From: Candidatus Zixiibacteriota bacterium
Lineage (GTDB): Bacteria > Zixibacteria > MSB-5A5 > GN15 > FEB-12
DNA length: 34,707 bases
Assembly (NCBI GenBank): GCA_020348905.1
Contig: CP070756.1
Span: forward strand, 3,232,342-3,267,048
Reading direction: 5' to 3'
The notes beneath the pieces were generated by a model. The model was not told the origin of the DNA and ran no database searches. It worked only from the letters and a program-made list of their open reading frames with translations. The translations under genes and the position numbers were made by a program. Positions 31,888 to 34,707 of the stretch are shown piece after piece (within the stretch, counting starts at the first letter, position 1; each line of letters opens with the position of its first letter).

Positions 31888-33570
31888 ATGGCCTTGTCGA
31901 ACAGGAAAGTATCCGCCGTGGCAGCCCTCATTGCCGCGGCGCTCACCGGGTTGGTCTTACTGCAGCTGTACCTGTTGAGAAACGCCATGGACCAGCAAGA
32001 GGCCGCATTCGACGCGAACGTGCTCTCGGCTATGAACTCGGCGGTACTGGGCCTGGCAGACGACGAGGCTGTAGCCGCTGCAATCGACATTGCTTCGTCA
32101 GATACATCCCGACATGAGTTATCGGTCATTGCCATGATGGCGACCGGCAATGCGGCCGAATGTAATCCGATGGATTCCGCTTATGACGAAGATTCCACCG
32201 AAGTTGACGTGATGAAGCTGCGGGAACAGCAGATACGGTATTACGTTCCTTCCCCACAGAGAGTAGTCATGCGGATGCATCGACTCGACGACAAAACGGA
32301 TTCTATTCTCACTGACAGTTTCCTGCCGACCGGCACGCACCATATTGTGGTCGACAGCAGCCTGGCCGCCGAAGGGTCTTATCAGATCACTATGACATCC
32401 GACAGCGGCTGCAGTTTCATACCGCTCTCGGGTGATGTCACCCTGGAAACCGACAGTTCTCGATACGATTTGGTGCGGCGGGTAGTCACTCAGCTGGCCG
32501 GCCGCGAGATCAAGCCGATTGAGGAACGAGTGGATACTACCCGGCTCAAGGAACTACTGGACAACCGACTTACTAAGGTCGGAATAGACCTGGAATACGC
32601 CTGGGGAATCACGGCTGACACAGGAGAATTTTTCTGGCTGGTGTCGTCGAAACAACATACTGATGATCTCATGCGGTCACAGTTCAGAGCACAACTTTTC
32701 TCGCACGATCTCTTTCCCACCCGCGCCAGTCTGGCGCTATTCTTTCCCGAAGCGGGGTCGTTCCTGTGGTGGCAATCCGGCCCCCTGCTCGCCGCGACTC
32801 TTCTATTCGTCCTGATAATCGTATTTTGCTTTGCCTACGCCATCAGGGCGCTGATAGTCCAGCGCCGTCACGCGGCTTTGATGGTAGACTTCGTCAACAA
32901 TATGACACACGAGTTCAAAACGCCCATTTCTACGGTCGCTCTTGCCTGCGAAGCCATCCAGCGTACCGACATAATTGGCGACACTGACCGCGTTAAATCT
33001 TTCTCCGAAATGATCCAGGCCGAAAACCGTCGCATGCGAAGACAAACCGAAAAGATCCTGCAGATGGCCGCCTTGGAGGAGAGTGACTACGAACTGAAAC
33101 TGGAGGATGTGGATGTCCACTCCGTAATAACTGAAGCCCTGAGTGCGATCTCGCTGATGGTTGACAAGCTTCAGGGTCAGATCGAGTCCCACCCCGATGC
33201 CACACGTCATAATATAAAGGCCGATCGGGTTCACGTCGCGGCCATGATCAACAATCTACTGGATAACGCATTGAAGTACTCGCCCGATCATCCACACATC
33301 ACCGTGCGAACACGAAGCACGAGCGATGGACTTCATGTAATAGTCGAGGATCGCGGTGTCGGCATAAGTGCCGACCATGTCAGGCGGGTATTTGACAAGT
33401 TTTACCGGGTACCGTCCGGCAATATTCACGATGTCAAGGGCTTTGGCCTGGGCCTGTCGTACGTAGCGCTTATGATGAAAGCCCACGGCGGCAGCGTAAA
33501 ACTTGACAGCGAACCGAAGCGGGGCACCACGGTGGAACTATGGTTTCCGTTCAAAGATCATCGCGACTAG
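31888..33570 (+). CDS. Transmembrane sensor histidine kinase
   Basis: A 560-residue kinase started at the ATG at 31888 (a TTG six bases earlier is possible). TM1 (about residues 10-30) and TM2 (about 298-322) enclose a periplasmic sensor of about 265 residues with no recognised fold. The H-box FVNNMTHEFKTPIST places the phosphorylated His at 341. The N-box MINNLLDNALKYS, G1 VEDRGVGIS and the GFGLGLSYV lid motif complete the HATPase domain. There is no HAMP domain between TM2 and the H-box. The response-regulator gene begins 3 bp after its stop. The kinase probably senses an envelope signal linked to the adjacent ABC exporter. Confidence 0.93.
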   Translation: MALSNRKVSAVAALIAAALTGLVLLQLYLLRNAMDQQEAAFDANVLSAMNSAVLGLADDEAVAAAIDIASSDTSRHELSVIAMMATGNAAECNPMDSAYDEDSTEVDVMKLREQQIRYYVPSPQRVVMRMHRLDDKTDSILTDSFLPTGTHHIVVDSSLAAEGSYQITMTSDSGCSFIPLSGDVTLETDSSRYDLVRRVVTQLAGREIKPIEERVDTTRLKELLDNRLTKVGIDLEYAWGITADTGEFFWLVSSKQHTDDLMRSQFRAQLFSHDLFPTRASLALFFPEAGSFLWWQSGPLLAATLLFVLIIVFCFAYAIRALIVQRRHAALMVDFVNNMTHEFKTPISTVALACEAIQRTDIIGDTDRVKSFSEMIQAENRRMRRQTEKILQMAALEESDYELKLEDVDVHSVITEALSAISLMVDKLQGQIESHPDATRHNIKADRVHVAAMINNLLDNALKYSPDHPHITVRTRSTSDGLHVIVEDRGVGISADHVRRVFDKFYRVPSGNIHDVKGFGLGLSYVALMMKAHGGSVKLDSEPKRGTTVELWFPFKDHRD

Positions 33571-33573
33571 CGT

Positions 33574-34272
33574 ATGGAAAAAGCGAAGCTAAAGATACTT
33601 TTGCTCGAAGACGATCCCAACCTGGGCCTGATCGTGCAGGAGCATTTGACACTCAACGGCTACGACGTCACTCTCTGTGGCGACGGCCAGTCCGGCACGG
33701 AAGCATACCGAACAGGCCCATTTGATCTTTGCCTGGTAGATGTCATGATGCCCAAGAAGGATGGTTTCACTTTCGTCCGGGAACTCCGCAGAGTTGACGA
33801 GCAGACGCCGGTAATATTTCTCACGGCCAAAGAACTCAAAGAGGATCGCATCACCGGTTTCAAGATCGGCTGTGATGATTATATCACGAAACCGTTCTCG
33901 GTCGAAGAACTGCTCCTTAGAATCCGGGCAGTGCTGAGGAGGACCAAGCCGTCCTCGGTGGAAAGCGATGAAACCAGATTCCAAATCGGTGATTACACGT
34001 TCGACAGCCGGTGCAGGGTGTTGAAATACGGCAAAACAGAAAGGACACTTACCGCACGAGAATCAGAATTGCTGCATCTTCTCTGCCGCTACCTTGATCG
34101 GACCCTGCCGCGCGACCAGGCCCTGCGCGAGATTTGGGGCGACGAAGGTTACTTCGCCGGTCGTAGTATGGATGTATTCATTACCAAGCTCCGCAAGCAC
34201 CTTCAGGATGATGACCGGATTTCCATCCTGAGTGTCCACGGCAAGGGTTTCCGGCTGACCATCAGCGACTGA
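33574..34272 (+). CDS. OmpR/PhoB-family response regulator
   Basis: A 232-residue two-domain protein. The receiver (about 6-120) has acidic residues EDD (12-14), phospho-acceptor Asp56 in LVDVMMP, Thr84 in IFLTAKE and Lys106 in YITKPF. The DNA-binding winged helix (about 135-230) has LTARESELLHLL, and the recognition part RSMDVFITKLRKHLQDD with a VHGKGFRLT wing. The gene is co-transcribed with the kinase. Its DNA-binding family recognises direct repeats, which fits the four phased GTTA repeats upstream (31814-31849); control of both divergent operons is likely. Confidence 0.95.
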   Translation: MEKAKLKILLLEDDPNLGLIVQEHLTLNGYDVTLCGDGQSGTEAYRTGPFDLCLVDVMMPKKDGFTFVRELRRVDEQTPVIFLTAKELKEDRITGFKIGCDDYITKPFSVEELLLRIRAVLRRTKPSSVESDETRFQIGDYTFDSRCRVLKYGKTERTLTARESELLHLLCRYLDRTLPRDQALREIWGDEGYFAGRSMDVFITKLRKHLQDDDRISILSVHGKGFRLTISD

Positions 34273-34289
34273 GCTGTTAAGCCGCATGA

Positions 34290-34707
34290 TCAAGCCAGAA
34301 CTTCCGCCAGGAGACGAGCAAGCTTGATTCCGACCGCACCGTTCTTGTCATCATTGTTGTGATAACAGGCCAGACTCAATCCGATCATTTTTCCCGTGTC
34401 CATGACACGTTTAGAAAAATCGGCTGCCTCACCAGCCGATAACCCGCCCGGCTCGGGGAAGTGAACGGCGGGCATTTCCTGAGGGTCGATGACATCGACA
34501 TCGAAGTGAAGCCACAGATCCAATCCCTTTTCTAACAGCGGTCGCAGTCCCGACTCGACTGCCCGACCAATCCCCATTTGCCTTATCTGGTCCCGGTCAT
34601 ATCGGGCGATTGATGACTGCTCTATCATATCCGGCTCCCGGTAACCGAAGACGGCGATTTCAGATTCCTCAAGCATCGGAGTTTGACCGTAAAGATCACC
34701 TAGCACG
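34290..34707 (-). CDS. Arginase/agmatinase-family ureohydrolase, C-terminal part (partial)
   Basis: The frame runs off the right edge; 138 or more C-terminal residues are visible. The metal-binding motif WLHFDVDVIDP supplies the Asp-x-Asp-x-x-Asp ligands characteristic of the arginase fold, and the following EMPAVHFPEPGGLSAGEA is the conserved substrate-side loop (P-x-x-x-x-P-x-x-G-G-L). Family members hydrolyse arginine, agmatine, formiminoglutamate or guanidino acids; the N-terminal half needed to decide is outside the window. The gene is convergent with the response regulator, 17 bp apart. Confidence 0.85.
   Translation of the reverse strand, partial: VLGDLYGQTPMLEESEIAVFGYREPDMIEQSSIARYDRDQIRQMGIGRAVESGLRPLLEKGLDLWLHFDVDVIDPQEMPAVHFPEPGGLSAGEAADFSKRVMDTGKMIGLSLACYHNNDDKNGAVGIKLARLLAEVLA

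Noticed and set aside
1-34707. CRISPR arrays, tRNA, rRNA, integrases or prophage genes
   Set aside because: No repeat-spacer pattern, no tRNA-like cloverleaf noticed on reading, and no recombinase or phage structural gene among the frames.

Overview
The window is about 34.7 kb of a Gram-negative bacterial chromosome with roughly even base composition. Outer-membrane proteins, lipoproteins, an RND pump, an anti-sigma factor ending in a FlgD-like Ig domain, cadherin-like beta-lactamase lipoproteins and a NEW3-domain ABC exporter together suggest an uncultured FCB-group lineage, perhaps Zixibacteria-like. That placement is inference. I see no rRNA, tRNA, CRISPR array, integrase, transposase or IS end.

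Layout. 1-164: tail of a PD40 beta-propeller protein. 531-6616 (+): efflux operon of TetR regulator, DUF6268-like outer-membrane barrel, TolC-like channel and RND permease, with no periplasmic adaptor; two identical palindromes lie in its promoter region. 6958-7524 (+): OsmC-family protein. 7663-14798 (-): eight closely packed genes, the most interesting region. In transcription order they encode an AdoMet-decarboxylase-like pyruvoyl enzyme, a FemAB/GNAT-like acyltransferase, a carboxylate-amine ligase of the ATP-grasp superfamily, an alanine-racemase-fold PLP decarboxylase, a zinc-ribbon protein, an RLAN-domain protein, a RimK-type ATP-grasp ligase, and a GNAT fused to a C39-like cysteine peptidase. 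A TetR gene (15042-15686, -) with a clear palindrome-bearing promoter sits upstream, separated from the operon by a 243-nt stretch holding several inverted repeats. This looks like an uncharacterised pathway making an amine- or amino-acid-derived conjugate or short peptide.

15975-20740: a GNAT, an RRM RNA-binding protein with a good terminator, an ECF sigma/anti-sigma pair, a DUF3795 protein and an NmrA-like SDR. 21033-25657 (+): two tandem-duplicated lipoproteins joining cadherin-like domains to a beta-lactamase-type serine hydrolase, followed by a zincin lipoprotein. 25741-31736 (-): an ABC operon of PDZ protein, NEW3/coiled-coil membrane protein, ATPase and two paralogous ABC-2 permeases. 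Divergent from it, 31888-34272 (+), are a histidine kinase and an OmpR-family regulator; the shared intergenic region carries four GTTA repeats spaced exactly 10 bp apart, a likely regulator-binding array. 34290-34707 (-) is the C-terminal part of an arginase-family protein cut by the window edge.

Most genes are intact and many overlap by 4-13 bp, implying translational coupling. Several starts were moved inward because ribosome-binding sites, neighbouring stops or promoters favour internal ATGs.
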